Position numbers and translations under genes: made by a program. From Alistipes_A hominis (GTDB lineage Bacteria; Bacteroidota; Bacteroidia; Bacteroidales; Rikenellaceae), in the NCBI RefSeq assembly GCF_014288115.1, contig NZ_JACOOK010000006.1, positions 1-64,000 of the forward strand: 64,000 nucleotides of DNA, read 5' to 3'. The notes below the pieces were generated by a model, which was given only the letters and a program-made list of their open reading frames with translations, did no database searches and was not told the origin of the DNA. Numbering within the stretch: position 1 is the stretch's first letter; each line of letters opens with the position of its first letter. This document shows, piece by piece, positions 43,481 through 51,926 of this stretch.

Positions 43481-44102
43481 CCACGACGACCTGTTCTGCG
43501 GCGGACGAAAACTGCCGCTCGTCGAAGATTTTTACACCGTTCAGGGAGAAGGTTTCCATACCGGAAAACCGGCCTATTTTATCCGACTGGGCGGATGCGA
43601 CGTCGGATGCCGGTGGTGCGACGCGAAAATGACGTGGAATCCCCGGCTTTTCCCGCCCGTGGAAGTCGATTCGATCGTCGAACGCGCCTGCTCTTTCCCG
43701 GCGCAGGCGATCGTCATTACCGGCGGCGAACCGTCGCTGTATCCGCTGGATTACTTGACCGAACAACTCGCGGCCCGCGGACTCAAAATATTTCTCGAAA
43801 CCTCCGGAGCGCATCCGCTGAGCGGCCGGTTCGACTGGATCTGCCTGTCGCCCAAGAAACAGCAACCTCCGGTCGACAGCGTATTCGCCTGCGCCAGCGA
43901 ACTGAAAATCATCATCGAAACGCCCGACGATTTCCGGTGGGCCGAACAGAACGCCGCGAAAGTAACGCCGGAGTGTATGCTCTACCTGCAACCCGAATGG
44001 AGCCGTTACGACCGGATGATCGCCGAGATCGTCGAATACGCCAAAGCGCATCCGCGCTGGAACATCTCCGTGCAGACCCACAAATACATGCGGATACCCT
44101 GA
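43473..44102 (+). CDS. queE: 7-carboxy-7-deazaguanine synthase (radical SAM)
   Basis: 209 residues from ATG 43473; the frame is open further upstream inside hpt, but MNNHDDLFCGGRKLPLVEDFYTVQGEG aligns with QueE starts. The radical-SAM cluster motif is CDVGCRWC (Cx3Cx2C), preceded by FIRLGGCD. VITGGEPSLYPLD is the SAM GGE motif. It makes CDG from carboxytetrahydropterin for queuosine synthesis. Other que genes are not in the window. Confidence 0.92.
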   Translation: MNNHDDLFCGGRKLPLVEDFYTVQGEGFHTGKPAYFIRLGGCDVGCRWCDAKMTWNPRLFPPVEVDSIVERACSFPAQAIVITGGEPSLYPLDYLTEQLAARGLKIFLETSGAHPLSGRFDWICLSPKKQQPPVDSVFACASELKIIIETPDDFRWAEQNAAKVTPECMLYLQPEWSRYDRMIAEIVEYAKAHPRWNISVQTHKYMRIP

Positions 44103-44127
44103 CCCGACTCCGGATGGAAAAACAGCA

Positions 44128-44162
44128 AAGGGGCTGCAAAATTCGGATCTCGCAGCCCCCTT
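44128..44162. terminator. Terminator between queE and the FtsB-like gene
   Basis: AAGGGGCTGC at 44128-44137 pairs with GCAGCCCC at 44152-44159 across a 14-nt loop. Convergent genes lie on both sides. The T runs are short, so termination may be partial. Confidence 0.6.
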
Positions 44163-44204
44163 GTCGGCATATTGTTTTAGGCCCATGCGACAGGAACCTA
44201 AGAA

Positions 44205-44489
44205 TCACCGTACCAGATAGATCGTCTCCTCTTTACGTTTCATCAGATAATGCTCGCGGGCGTACTGCTCCAGGTAACGGTCGTTTTTCAGGTTCTCGAG
44301 CACCGTACTGTCCTCAGCGATCTTCTGCCGGTAATAGGTTTCCTGCACTTCCAGCGCATTGATTTTCTGTTTCAGCCGCCACGCTTCGATCAGGTTGTTT
44401 TTGTCGAACACGACGATCAGCAGGCCGAACACCACGATGCTGATCAGCCACAGACGCCTGTCTTTAAAAAATTTACCGACAAATTCCAC
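44205..44489 (-). CDS. Septum formation initiator (FtsB/DivIC-like)
   Basis: 94 residues with a GTG start at 44489. One membrane helix (RLWLISIVVFGLLIVVF, ~13-29) is followed by a coiled coil (NNLIEAWRLKQKINALEVQETYYRQKIAEDSTVLENLKND) and the family's C-terminal YLEQYAREHYLMKRKEE. Bitopic divisome protein of the FtsB/DivIC family (PF04977). It sits 40 bp downstream of thiD on the same strand. Confidence 0.85.
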   Translation of the reverse strand: MEFVGKFFKDRRLWLISIVVFGLLIVVFDKNNLIEAWRLKQKINALEVQETYYRQKIAEDSTVLENLKNDRYLEQYAREHYLMKRKEETIYLVR

Positions 44490-44529
44490 GCGCGCAATTT
44501 TTTGTAAAAATAGTTATTCCTCCGGAAAT

Positions 44530-45333
44530 CTACTCCCAAAAACGATAAAAATGGTGTACGGGCCCGTGTCCGTTTCCGAGCCGATACTCCCGGCCGCGGA
44601 CAATCGCCTCGTGGATATAGTTTTCCGCACACAGCACCGCCTCTTCGAGCGGATAGTCCTGCGCCAGGAAAGCGGCGACGGCCGACGACAGCGTGCATCC
44701 GGTGCCGTGCGTATTCGGCGTGTCGGTTCGCGGGTAACGGAAGGTATGGCAACCGTTGCCGTCGAAAAGGTATTCGGTCAGTTCCGCCCCGTCCAGATGT
44801 CCGGCTTTCAGCAGCACGGCCCCGGCTCCCATATCGCGAAGCGCGGCGGCGGCGGCGGGAAAATCGGCCTCGGAACGGATCGGCATCCCCGTAATGTATT
44901 CGGCTTCCGGAACATTCGGCGTCACCAGCGTCGCCAACGGAAAAATATGCCGACGGATCGCCTGCGCAGCGGCTTCGCTGATCAGACGGTCGCCCGAGGT
45001 AGCCACCATCACCGGATCCATCACCACGCTGCGCACCCGGTATTTTTTCAGCGATTCCGCGATCGGAACGATCATTTCGTCAGTCGGCAACATGCCGAGT
45101 TTTACGGCGTCGGCGCCGATATCCTCCAACACCGCCGCGATCTGTCCGGCGACCACTTCCGCCGGAACGACATGAAAACCCCGTACGCCTACGGTATTCT
45201 GAACGGTTACGGCCGTGATCGCCGTCATCGCATAGCAGCCGCAGGCCGATATGGCCTTGATATCGGCCTGAATACCGGCCCCCCCTCCGCTGTCGGAGCC
45301 GGCTATCGAAAGTACTTTTTTGTATTTTTTCAT
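44530..45333 (-). CDS. thiD: Hydroxymethylpyrimidine / phosphomethylpyrimidine kinase
   Basis: 267 residues. The N-terminus VLSIAGSDSGGGAGIQADIKAISACGCYAMTAITAVTVQNTVGV is diagnostic, VMDPVMVATSGDRLI follows, and NTHGTGCTLSSAVAAFLA holds the catalytic GTGC. It phosphorylates HMP twice to HMP-PP in thiamine synthesis. No TPP riboswitch was seen upstream. It lies 165 bp after thiL. Confidence 0.93.
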   Translation of the reverse strand: MKKYKKVLSIAGSDSGGGAGIQADIKAISACGCYAMTAITAVTVQNTVGVRGFHVVPAEVVAGQIAAVLEDIGADAVKLGMLPTDEMIVPIAESLKKYRVRSVVMDPVMVATSGDRLISEAAAQAIRRHIFPLATLVTPNVPEAEYITGMPIRSEADFPAAAAALRDMGAGAVLLKAGHLDGAELTEYLFDGNGCHTFRYPRTDTPNTHGTGCTLSSAVAAFLAQDYPLEEAVLCAENYIHEAIVRGREYRLGNGHGPVHHFYRFWE

Positions 45334-45498
45334 TCTGCAAATTTATGAAAAACCCCGCGGATTCGCCTCCGTCACCGTCCCGAAATGTAACCGAATTTCT
45401 CAAGGTCTTCCCATTCCCGCACCCGGAAAGTCCGTCCGTCGCGGATCAGATACAACCGACCGCCGACACCCAGGACGTCGCGCGGTACCGGCGATCGG

Positions 45499-46449
45499 TC
45501 AAAAATGACGAAATCCCTTCCACTGCGGTCGGACGACCTCCCCGTTGTCCGACCAGATTATATCCGGAGCTCCGGATCGTATCCGACCGATCCCGTACAA
45601 CGGCTTCCCGAAATGCCGGACGTACTCCGCCGCAATCCGGTCGGCGGCTTCGGCTCCGACGGTCAGCAGCAACTGGTAATCTTCGCCGCCCGTAACGGCC
45701 AGCTCGACGGTCGTACGGGTCGGTATCCGCTCGATGGAAATCTCGGCGCCGGTCTCCGACTCTTCCAGAATATGAGACAGGTCGGAAGCGAGTCCGTCCG
45801 AAATATCCATCATCGCATGCACTTCCGGTTGGTTCCCCAGCCAGATCCCTTCGTTGACGCACGGATGCGGATCGTGGTGCACGGCGATGAACGGCGAGTC
45901 GTATACGCCCGACCGAATATCGAGCAATCCTTGAGCCGAATCTCCTAAATACCCTGTCACATAGACTATATCGTTTTCTCTGGCTCCGCTCCGATATTTG
46001 ACTTTCGCACGGGCGATACGCCCGATGGCCGTCACGTTGATCGCAATTCGATCCTGCGAAGAGGTGGTATCCCCGCCCAGCAGCGGAACCCCGAACTCTT
46101 CCGACAGGCTACGGTAACCGTCGGTAAAACGGTCGGCCCAACCGGCGGAGACATCCCCCGGAAGAGCGATCGATAAAAACGATGCGATCGGAACGGCGCC
46201 CATCGAAGCGACGTCGCTGAGATTTACGGCAAGCGATTTGCGTCCCAGCAGGTAAGGAGGAATCACCGCACGCAAAAAATGAACGTCTTCGATCAACATA
46301 TCGGTCGTAACGACCAACGCTTCTCCGTCTCCACACGGGATTACGGCGCAGTCGTCCCCGATTCCGAGACTTTCCCCGGAAGGGACGCCCCGAAACTTTT
46401 CGCGGATACCCGCAATCCAACCGAACTCGCCCAATTCTCGCAATTCCAT
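45499..46449 (-). CDS. thiL: Thiamine-monophosphate kinase
   Basis: 316 residues. IGDDCAVI contains the metal-binding Asp pair of the AIRS/PurM fold; TTDMLIEDVHFL, SDVASMGAVPI, LLGGDTTSSQ and MDISDGLASDLSHI are all conserved ThiL blocks. It ends at IIWSDNGEVVRPQWKGFRHF. It converts TMP to TPP. A second frame stays open past its stop at 45499. Upstream of thiD on the same strand; divergent from aroQ. Confidence 0.93.
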   Translation of the reverse strand: MELRELGEFGWIAGIREKFRGVPSGESLGIGDDCAVIPCGDGEALVVTTDMLIEDVHFLRAVIPPYLLGRKSLAVNLSDVASMGAVPIASFLSIALPGDVSAGWADRFTDGYRSLSEEFGVPLLGGDTTSSQDRIAINVTAIGRIARAKVKYRSGARENDIVYVTGYLGDSAQGLLDIRSGVYDSPFIAVHHDPHPCVNEGIWLGNQPEVHAMMDISDGLASDLSHILEESETGAEISIERIPTRTTVELAVTGGEDYQLLLTVGAEAADRIAAEYVRHFGKPLYGIGRIRSGAPDIIWSDNGEVVRPQWKGFRHF

Positions 46450-46516
46450 CCGTCTGCGCTTGTTATCAATTCGTTAAATTATTACAAAAATATGCTAAAT
46501 ATTCAAATTACCGTTG

Positions 46517-46524
46517 TATTTTTG
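46517..46524 (+). promoter_or_regulatory. -7 box TATTTTTG before aroQ
   Basis: Exact TAnnTTTG match 51 bp before the aroQ ATG in the 126-bp divergent region shared with thiL. No clear -33 element. Confidence 0.45.
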
Positions 46525-46575
46525 TACCGAATTTGAGAAAATGTTTTTGATCCTATCCGTAAAATTTTTATCCCG

Positions 46576-46992
46576 ATGAAGTTACTGATTATTAACGGCC
46601 CGAACCTGAACCTGCTGGGACAACGCGAAAAGGGTATCTACGGAGAACAAACCTTCGAATCTTACCTGGACGAACTGAAAAAACGGTTTCCGGACATCAC
46701 GCTCGACTATTACCAATCCAACATCGAAGGAGAACTGGTCGACAAGTTGCACACAGCGCAGGACGCCTACGACGGGGTCGTAATGAACGCCGGAGCCTAC
46801 ACCCACACGTCGATCGCCATCGCCGACGCCATCGGAGGAATCCGCATCCCGGTCGTCGAGGTGCACATTTCCTGCATCCTCGCCCGCGAAGAGTTCCGCC
46901 ACGTTTCGCTGATCGCCCCCAAATGCAAAGGATCGGTGATGGGTTTCGGACTCGACTCTTACCGGCTGGGGATACTCGGCTTCCTGAATTAA
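46576..46992 (+). CDS. aroQ: 3-dehydroquinate dehydratase, type II
   Basis: 138 residues. NGPNLNLLGQREKGIYG carries the substrate-binding and catalytic residues at the N-terminus (Arg and Tyr of the mobile loop). MNAGAYTHTSIAIADAI and EVHISCILAREEFRHVS (catalytic His) complete the site. Third step of the shikimate pathway. It precedes pyk by 55 bp on the same strand; the two may be cotranscribed. Confidence 0.95.
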   Translation: MKLLIINGPNLNLLGQREKGIYGEQTFESYLDELKKRFPDITLDYYQSNIEGELVDKLHTAQDAYDGVVMNAGAYTHTSIAIADAIGGIRIPVVEVHISCILAREEFRHVSLIAPKCKGSVMGFGLDSYRLGILGFLN

Positions 46993-47047
46993 CGGTCCCC
47001 GACGATTCGTTTTCAATATAAAACCAGATTATTTAAGACACCTACTC

Positions 47048-48505
47048 ATGGACAAAAAGACAAAGATCATAGCCACCATCTCGGACAAACATTGCGAACC
47101 GGAATTTATCAGAGCCCTGTACGAAGCCGGCATGAACGCCGCGCGGATCAACTCGGCCCACCTGACGCCCGAAGGGGCCACGACGATTGTCGAGAACGTG
47201 CGGAAAGTGTCGGAACAGATCGCTATCATCATCGATACGAAAGGGCCCGAGATCCGGATCACGGGCATGGCTCCGGGATTCGAAGCGGGTATTCCCGTTT
47301 CGACCGGCGACATCGTCCGGCTCAGGGGCACGTCGGAAGACCTGCCGTCGAACAACGAACTGATCTATCTGAACGACGGGCACATCTCCCGGGACGTGCC
47401 GGCCGGCTCGGTAATCCTGGTCGACGACGGGGAACTGGAACTGTACGTCCGAGAAAAGCGCGGCGACGAACTGGTCTGCGAAGTGCGCAACGGGGGAGTC
47501 ATCTACGGTCGTAAAAGCGTAAACATCCCCGGCGTGGCCATCGACTTGCCATCGGTCACCGAACGCGACGCGCGGTTCATCAACTGGGCCATCGACATGG
47601 ACGTAGATTTCATCGCCCACTCGTTCGTCCGCAAAAAAGAGGACGTGCTGGCCGTCAAGGAGTTGATCAAAAGACGCAACAGTTCGATCAAGATCATCTC
47701 CAAAATCGAAAACAAAGAAGGGGTCGACAACATCGACGAAATCCTGGACGAGACCTACGGAATCATGGTCGCCCGCGGCGACCTGGGCGTCGAAATTCCG
47801 GCCGAACAGATTCCCGTCGCCCAACGCCTGCTGGTCAGCAAGTGCATCGAAAGTAAAAAACCGGTCATCATTGCGACCCAGATGCTGCATACGATGATCA
47901 CACACCCGCGTCCAACGCGCGCCGAGATCAGCGACGTGGCCAATGCCATTTACCAGCGCGTGGACGCCGTGATGCTGAGCGGTGAAACAGCCAACGGTCA
48001 GTACCCGGTCGAAGCGGTGAAGACGATGGCCCGCGTGGCCCGCGAGATCGAAAAGGATACGGCGCAGAACAGTCCGAACTACGACATGAACCTGGTGCGC
48101 ATCAACAACGAAATCACCGCGCAGCTTTCGCGTTCGGCCGTGCGCGCCTGCATCAACTTACCGATCCGGGCCATCATCATCGACACGCTTTCGGGACGCA
48201 CGGGACGTTACCTGGCCGCCTTCCGCGGCGAGAAACCGGTGTACGCCGTCTGCTACCGCAAGAGCGTGATGCGGCAGCTCGGAATCTCCTACGGCATCCA
48301 CGCCATGTACCGCGAACCGACCATCAACCACGAAAGTTTCCTACTCGGCGTGCTGTACTACCTGGAAGACCGGAAATGGCTTTGTAAGGAGGATATGATC
48401 GTCGTGATCGGCGGAAGTTTCGGGGCCGCCAAAGGCGCGTCGTTCCTCGAAATAGGAAACGTTCTAAACTTGGAGCACAAAGCGCTGAATGCACAGAATC
48501 TTTAA
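47048..48505 (+). CDS. pyk: Pyruvate kinase
   Basis: 485 residues. The start KTKIIATISDKHCEPEFIRALYEAGMNAARINSAH differs from the common TKIVCTIGP form but is co-linear with it. KIISKIENKEGVDNIDEI holds the catalytic Lys and Glu, VARGDLGVEIP binds metal, and MLSGETANGQYPVEAV is the classic signature. The C-terminal regulatory domain ends in a short GGSFGAAKGASFLEIGNV. Makes ATP and pyruvate in glycolysis. Confidence 0.94.
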   Translation: MDKKTKIIATISDKHCEPEFIRALYEAGMNAARINSAHLTPEGATTIVENVRKVSEQIAIIIDTKGPEIRITGMAPGFEAGIPVSTGDIVRLRGTSEDLPSNNELIYLNDGHISRDVPAGSVILVDDGELELYVREKRGDELVCEVRNGGVIYGRKSVNIPGVAIDLPSVTERDARFINWAIDMDVDFIAHSFVRKKEDVLAVKELIKRRNSSIKIISKIENKEGVDNIDEILDETYGIMVARGDLGVEIPAEQIPVAQRLLVSKCIESKKPVIIATQMLHTMITHPRPTRAEISDVANAIYQRVDAVMLSGETANGQYPVEAVKTMARVAREIEKDTAQNSPNYDMNLVRINNEITAQLSRSAVRACINLPIRAIIIDTLSGRTGRYLAAFRGEKPVYAVCYRKSVMRQLGISYGIHAMYREPTINHESFLLGVLYYLEDRKWLCKEDMIVVIGGSFGAAKGASFLEIGNVLNLEHKALNAQNL

Positions 48506-48571
48506 AGCAAACAAATCTTTCGAGGGAATCTGGCACAAACTCACCTGGATAAAACTCAACTAACAATCAAA

Positions 48572-48611
48572 AACGAAAACGGAAGGGAACGTTTCCCTTC
48601 CGTTTTCGTTT
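48572..48611 (+). terminator. Intrinsic terminator after pyk
   Basis: Perfect 18-bp inverted repeat (48572-48589 with 48593-48610) around a 3-nt loop. GC-rich at the loop side and T-rich at the base (GTTTTCGTTT). It also lies 3' of tryptophanase and may work in both directions. Confidence 0.85.
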
Positions 48612-48666
48612 ATAAACTTTTCGCCGGAATCCCCGACACCGGCCAAAAGCGAATGACTTCTTATCG

Positions 48667-50115
48667 CTAAAGGCTTTCGCCGAAATCCTTGCGGAATTTA
48701 ATCATCAGTTTTTCGGGCCAGTCGCTGGTCGGTTCGAGTCCTCCCATGAAGAAACGCAGTACGGGCGGTTCGTAAACGAACTTCAGGCCGCCGATCATGT
48801 CGCGGTTTTCATACAACCAGGCCAGGCGGTCGATCACGTACTTGACCTGCGACAGCGTGAACACGCGGCGCGGCACGGCCAGACGCAACAGTTCCACGTC
48901 GGCCAGGATCTCGTCGCCGTTCTCGTCCCGGACGCTCGATATGGTCCCCCGTTCCATTCCGCGGATACCCGAAATCAGGTAAAACGCGGCTGCCAGCGCG
49001 CCGGCGGGGTATTCGGTCTGCGGAATGTGCGGACAGAAAGCCATCGCATCCACGTGGGCTCCCAACACGCCCGGAGGGGTCACTACCGGAATACCGAGCT
49101 TGTCGAGCGATTCGACTAGGTATTTGATAAACGACGGACTCTGGCTGATCATCGTCTCGTCGAGCGTCTCGCGCAAACCGACGGCCATCGCCTCGATCTC
49201 GCGCACCGAAATACCGCCGTAAGTCAGGAATCCTTCGAACAACGGAATCAGCGCCTCCATCTTACCGTACAAATCCTTGCGATTAGTACAGATGCCGCCG
49301 CCGCGCGACGAACTGAGCTTGCGGGCCGAGAAGTAAACCAGGTCGGCCAAACCGGTCATCATCTTGATGATATCGGCCATCGAATTTTCCTTCCACTGCT
49401 CCTCGCGCTGCTGGATCAGGTAAGCGTTTTCACCGAGCAGACTGGCATCCAGCACCAGCATGATGCCGTATTTGTCCGCAACGCGGCGAACGTCCATCAG
49501 GTTGCTCATCGAGAACGGCTGACCGCCGATCAGGTTCGTGGAAGCTTCCATCCGGATGAACGGAATTTTATCGACGCCGTGCTTTTGGATGCAGGCTTCG
49601 AGTTTTTCGATATCCATGTTCCCTTTGAACGGATGGTCGGAATGAAGCACCAGCGCATGATCGTGCAGCAATTCCTCGATCTTTCCTCCGTTTTCGAGCA
49701 CATGCGCCAGCACGGTCGTAAAATGGTAGTTGGTCGGGATAATGTCGCCCTTCTTAATAAAAGCCCGGCAAATGACGTTCTCGGCCGCACGGCCCTGGTG
49801 AACCGGCAGCAGGTATTTTTTACCCAATACGTCTTCGACCGCCTTTTGAAGTTTGATAAAACTCTGCGAACCGGCATACGCATCGTCGGCCTGCAACATA
49901 GAGGCCACCTGATTGTCGCTCATCGCATTGGTTCCGCTGTCGGTCAGCATGTCCAGATATACATCCAGCGTACTCAGACGGAACGTATTGAAACCGGCCT
50001 CTTTGATCGCGTCCAGGCGGCGTTCGATCGGAACCAGGTGGAGTTTCTGTACCACGCGCACTTTGTGCAATTCCAAGGGAATGTCTTCCCCCAAATAAAA
50101 TTTTACTTGGCTCAT
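48667..50115 (-). CDS. tnaA: Tryptophanase (PLP beta-eliminating lyase)
   Basis: 482 residues. The line-up with TnaA/TPL is clear: YLDMLTDSGTNAMSDNQVA, VHQGRAAENVI, MEASTNLIGGQPFSM, LDASLLGENAY, and the PLP Lys in FSARKLSSSRGGG, then GFLTYGGISVREIEAMAVGL, LLRLAVPRRVF and YEPPVLRFF. The PLP-lysine segment departs from the usual MSAKKD and the C-terminus is slightly longer. The expected reaction is Trp to indole, pyruvate and ammonia; tyrosine phenol-lyase is the main alternative. Monocistronic with its own promoter. Confidence 0.82.
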   Translation of the reverse strand: MSQVKFYLGEDIPLELHKVRVVQKLHLVPIERRLDAIKEAGFNTFRLSTLDVYLDMLTDSGTNAMSDNQVASMLQADDAYAGSQSFIKLQKAVEDVLGKKYLLPVHQGRAAENVICRAFIKKGDIIPTNYHFTTVLAHVLENGGKIEELLHDHALVLHSDHPFKGNMDIEKLEACIQKHGVDKIPFIRMEASTNLIGGQPFSMSNLMDVRRVADKYGIMLVLDASLLGENAYLIQQREEQWKENSMADIIKMMTGLADLVYFSARKLSSSRGGGICTNRKDLYGKMEALIPLFEGFLTYGGISVREIEAMAVGLRETLDETMISQSPSFIKYLVESLDKLGIPVVTPPGVLGAHVDAMAFCPHIPQTEYPAGALAAAFYLISGIRGMERGTISSVRDENGDEILADVELLRLAVPRRVFTLSQVKYVIDRLAWLYENRDMIGGLKFVYEPPVLRFFMGGLEPTSDWPEKLMIKFRKDFGESL

Positions 50116-50150
50116 CGTTTATATAATTTTGGTTAGATTTTTACGGGATA

Positions 50151-50158
50151 CAAAATTA
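50151..50158 (-). promoter_or_regulatory. -7 box (TAATTTTG on the minus strand) before tryptophanase
   Basis: CAAAATTA on the plus strand, 36 bp before the tnaA ATG, with TTT on the minus strand 19 nt further up as a partial -33 element. No tnaC-like leader peptide was seen. Confidence 0.45.
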
Positions 50159-50296
50159 ACGTTTTTGCCGGGAAATAAAAATCCATTTTCATATTCTGTT
50201 ATAAAACGATCAATATTCCGACCATCCGTTTTCACCGAACAGCGATTCATTCCGTCCGAAAGCTGTCTCCGACAAGCACGGCGACCGGAATCCGTA

Positions 50297-50336
50297 AAAA
50301 CGCGGAGGGAACCGGCGTTTTGCCGGTTCCCTCCGC
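50297..50336 (-). terminator. Intrinsic terminator after the aldose epimerase gene
   Basis: Perfect 15-bp inverted repeat (50302-50316 with 50322-50336), 5-nt loop, followed on the minus strand by GTTTTTAC. Located 18 bp past the epimerase stop. Confidence 0.85.
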
Positions 50337-50354
50337 AGGATGATCATCGAACAA

Positions 50355-51488
50355 CTACCTCGCCGAAAAACCGTAAACGGTCGTTTGGCGATAAGTTTCG
50401 CCCGGGCGAAGCACGGCCGACGGAAAATCCGGATGATTCGGCGCGTCCGGATAATTCTGGGCTTCCAAAGCGAATGCGGAACGATAGAACGGAGCCGTCT
50501 CGTCCTGCTGCACGCGCGATTTCCCGGTAAAGAACTGAATGCCGGGAGTGTCGGTCAGCACAGTCATTACGATACCGGTCGAAGGCTCGTAGACCTCGGC
50601 TGCCTCGACCACGTCGGGCGACGAACGGCGGATCACGTAATTGTGGTCGTAACCGTCGCGGTAATTAAACGCGCTGTCAGGGCCCAGCACCCGTTCGCCG
50701 ATCGTCGTCGGGGTACGGAAATCGAGGGCCGAACCGTCCAGCGAAGCGATCTCGCCGGTCGGAATCAGCGTCGAATCGGTCGGCGTGTACCGGTCAGCGT
50801 TGATCGTTACCCGATGGGAGTTCACGCTGGTCTTATGATCGCCGCCATGCAGGTTGAAATAGGCGTGGTTGGTCAGGTTCAGCACCGTCGGAGCGTCGGT
50901 CGTAGCCGTATAGTCGATCCGGAGCTGATTATCCACGGTCACGGTATAAACCACTTTCGTAGTCAGCGTACCCGGAAAATTCTCTTCTCCGTCCGGAGAA
51001 ACATAGATCAGTTCGAGCGCCTGTTCGCCGGCATCGTTGGTAAAGGTGCGGGCGTCCCACACTTTTTTACTGAAACCGACGATCCCCCCGTGCAACGTAT
51101 TCGGGCCGTTGTTGATAGCCAACGAATACTCTTTGCCGTCGAGCGTGAATTTCCCGTTGGCGATCCGGTTCGCATAACGCCCGGTGATGGCTCCGGCAAA
51201 CGTATTTTCCGGCACGAAATAATCGGCCAGCTTCGGGTACCCCAGCACGACGTCCTTGAAAGCGCCGTCTTTGGCCGGAACCCATACGTCCACGATAATC
51301 CCGCCGTAATTGGTGATCTGCGCTGCCATTCCGTTGGCATTCTTCAGCGTATAGAGCGACACCGCCTTACCGTCGATCGTCGAGTCGAAATCGGCCGCCG
51401 AGTAGAGCGCCGGCTCTCCCGGCTGCGTCTTTTTACAACAGGACACAGCGCCCAGCAGCGCCATGCACAAAGGAAAAATCTTCTTCAT
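50355..51488 (-). CDS. galM: Aldose 1-epimerase (mutarotase), lipoprotein
   Basis: 377 residues. The N-terminus MKKIFPLCMALLGAVSC is a lipoprotein signal, so the enzyme is exported and lipid-anchored. NANGMAAQITNYGGII, GRYANRIANGKF, NNGPNTLHGG (catalytic His), LTNHAYFNLHGG and the catalytic Glu region ALEAQNYPDAPNHPDFP are GalM signatures. It interconverts alpha and beta anomers, here probably in the periplasm. Monocistronic. Confidence 0.9.
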   Translation of the reverse strand: MKKIFPLCMALLGAVSCCKKTQPGEPALYSAADFDSTIDGKAVSLYTLKNANGMAAQITNYGGIIVDVWVPAKDGAFKDVVLGYPKLADYFVPENTFAGAITGRYANRIANGKFTLDGKEYSLAINNGPNTLHGGIVGFSKKVWDARTFTNDAGEQALELIYVSPDGEENFPGTLTTKVVYTVTVDNQLRIDYTATTDAPTVLNLTNHAYFNLHGGDHKTSVNSHRVTINADRYTPTDSTLIPTGEIASLDGSALDFRTPTTIGERVLGPDSAFNYRDGYDHNYVIRRSSPDVVEAAEVYEPSTGIVMTVLTDTPGIQFFTGKSRVQQDETAPFYRSAFALEAQNYPDAPNHPDFPSAVLRPGETYRQTTVYGFSAR

Positions 51489-51649
51489 TCCGTAATAATT
51501 TTAAAAGTTAATGATCGGAGCGTGATTCGGTTGCTAAAGTAATAATAATTCGCAGAACCTGCAACGTTACCGATAACGCCGGCCGCTCCGAAGCTTGTTT
51601 ATATCGGATTTTTTGCCGAGTTTTGTTTAGCCGACTTCCGACCGCTCCG

Positions 51650-51827
51650 ATGAACAAACTGACAATCCTTATTTTCGCCTGCATCCTTTCACTGCCGGCC
51701 CTTGCACAAACGGCCGGCTGGCCGGAAACCGGCAACCGAACGCGTCCCGGGACGAACGGTCCCGCAGGGACTCAACGGCGCGGTAAAATTGATCCCGGCC
51801 CGGATCGACGCCGCATCCGATCCTTAA
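51650..51827 (+). pseudogene. Remnant of a secreted-protein gene
   Basis: In the 438-bp gap between galM and ccsBA, an ATG at 51650 begins a clean signal peptide (MNKLTILIFACILSLPALAQ). Coding sense is then lost, while another frame reads VPGRTVPQGLNGAVKLIPAR and stops at 51827. It looks like the two ends of a gene after internal deletion and frameshift. I do not recognise the parent. The rest of the gap holds only the ccsBA promoter region. Confidence 0.35.
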
Positions 51828-51895
51828 TATCTGAAAGTTACATCTATTTTAACAAATTAATGCGAGCGACCGGCCGTTTTTTGTTTCCGGGAATG

Positions 51896-51903
51896 TATCT
51901 TTG
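51896..51903 (+). promoter_or_regulatory. -7 box TATCTTTG before ccsBA
   Basis: Exact TAnnTTTG match 23 bp before the ccsBA ATG; a TTTG lies upstream but at about 12 nt rather than the usual 19. Confidence 0.45.
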
Positions 51904-51926
51904 TACAGTATCTGTTTCCCGGACTT

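Noticed and set aside
45334..45498. TPP riboswitch before thiD
   Set aside because: None of the conserved thi-box strings is present on the minus strand in this gap.
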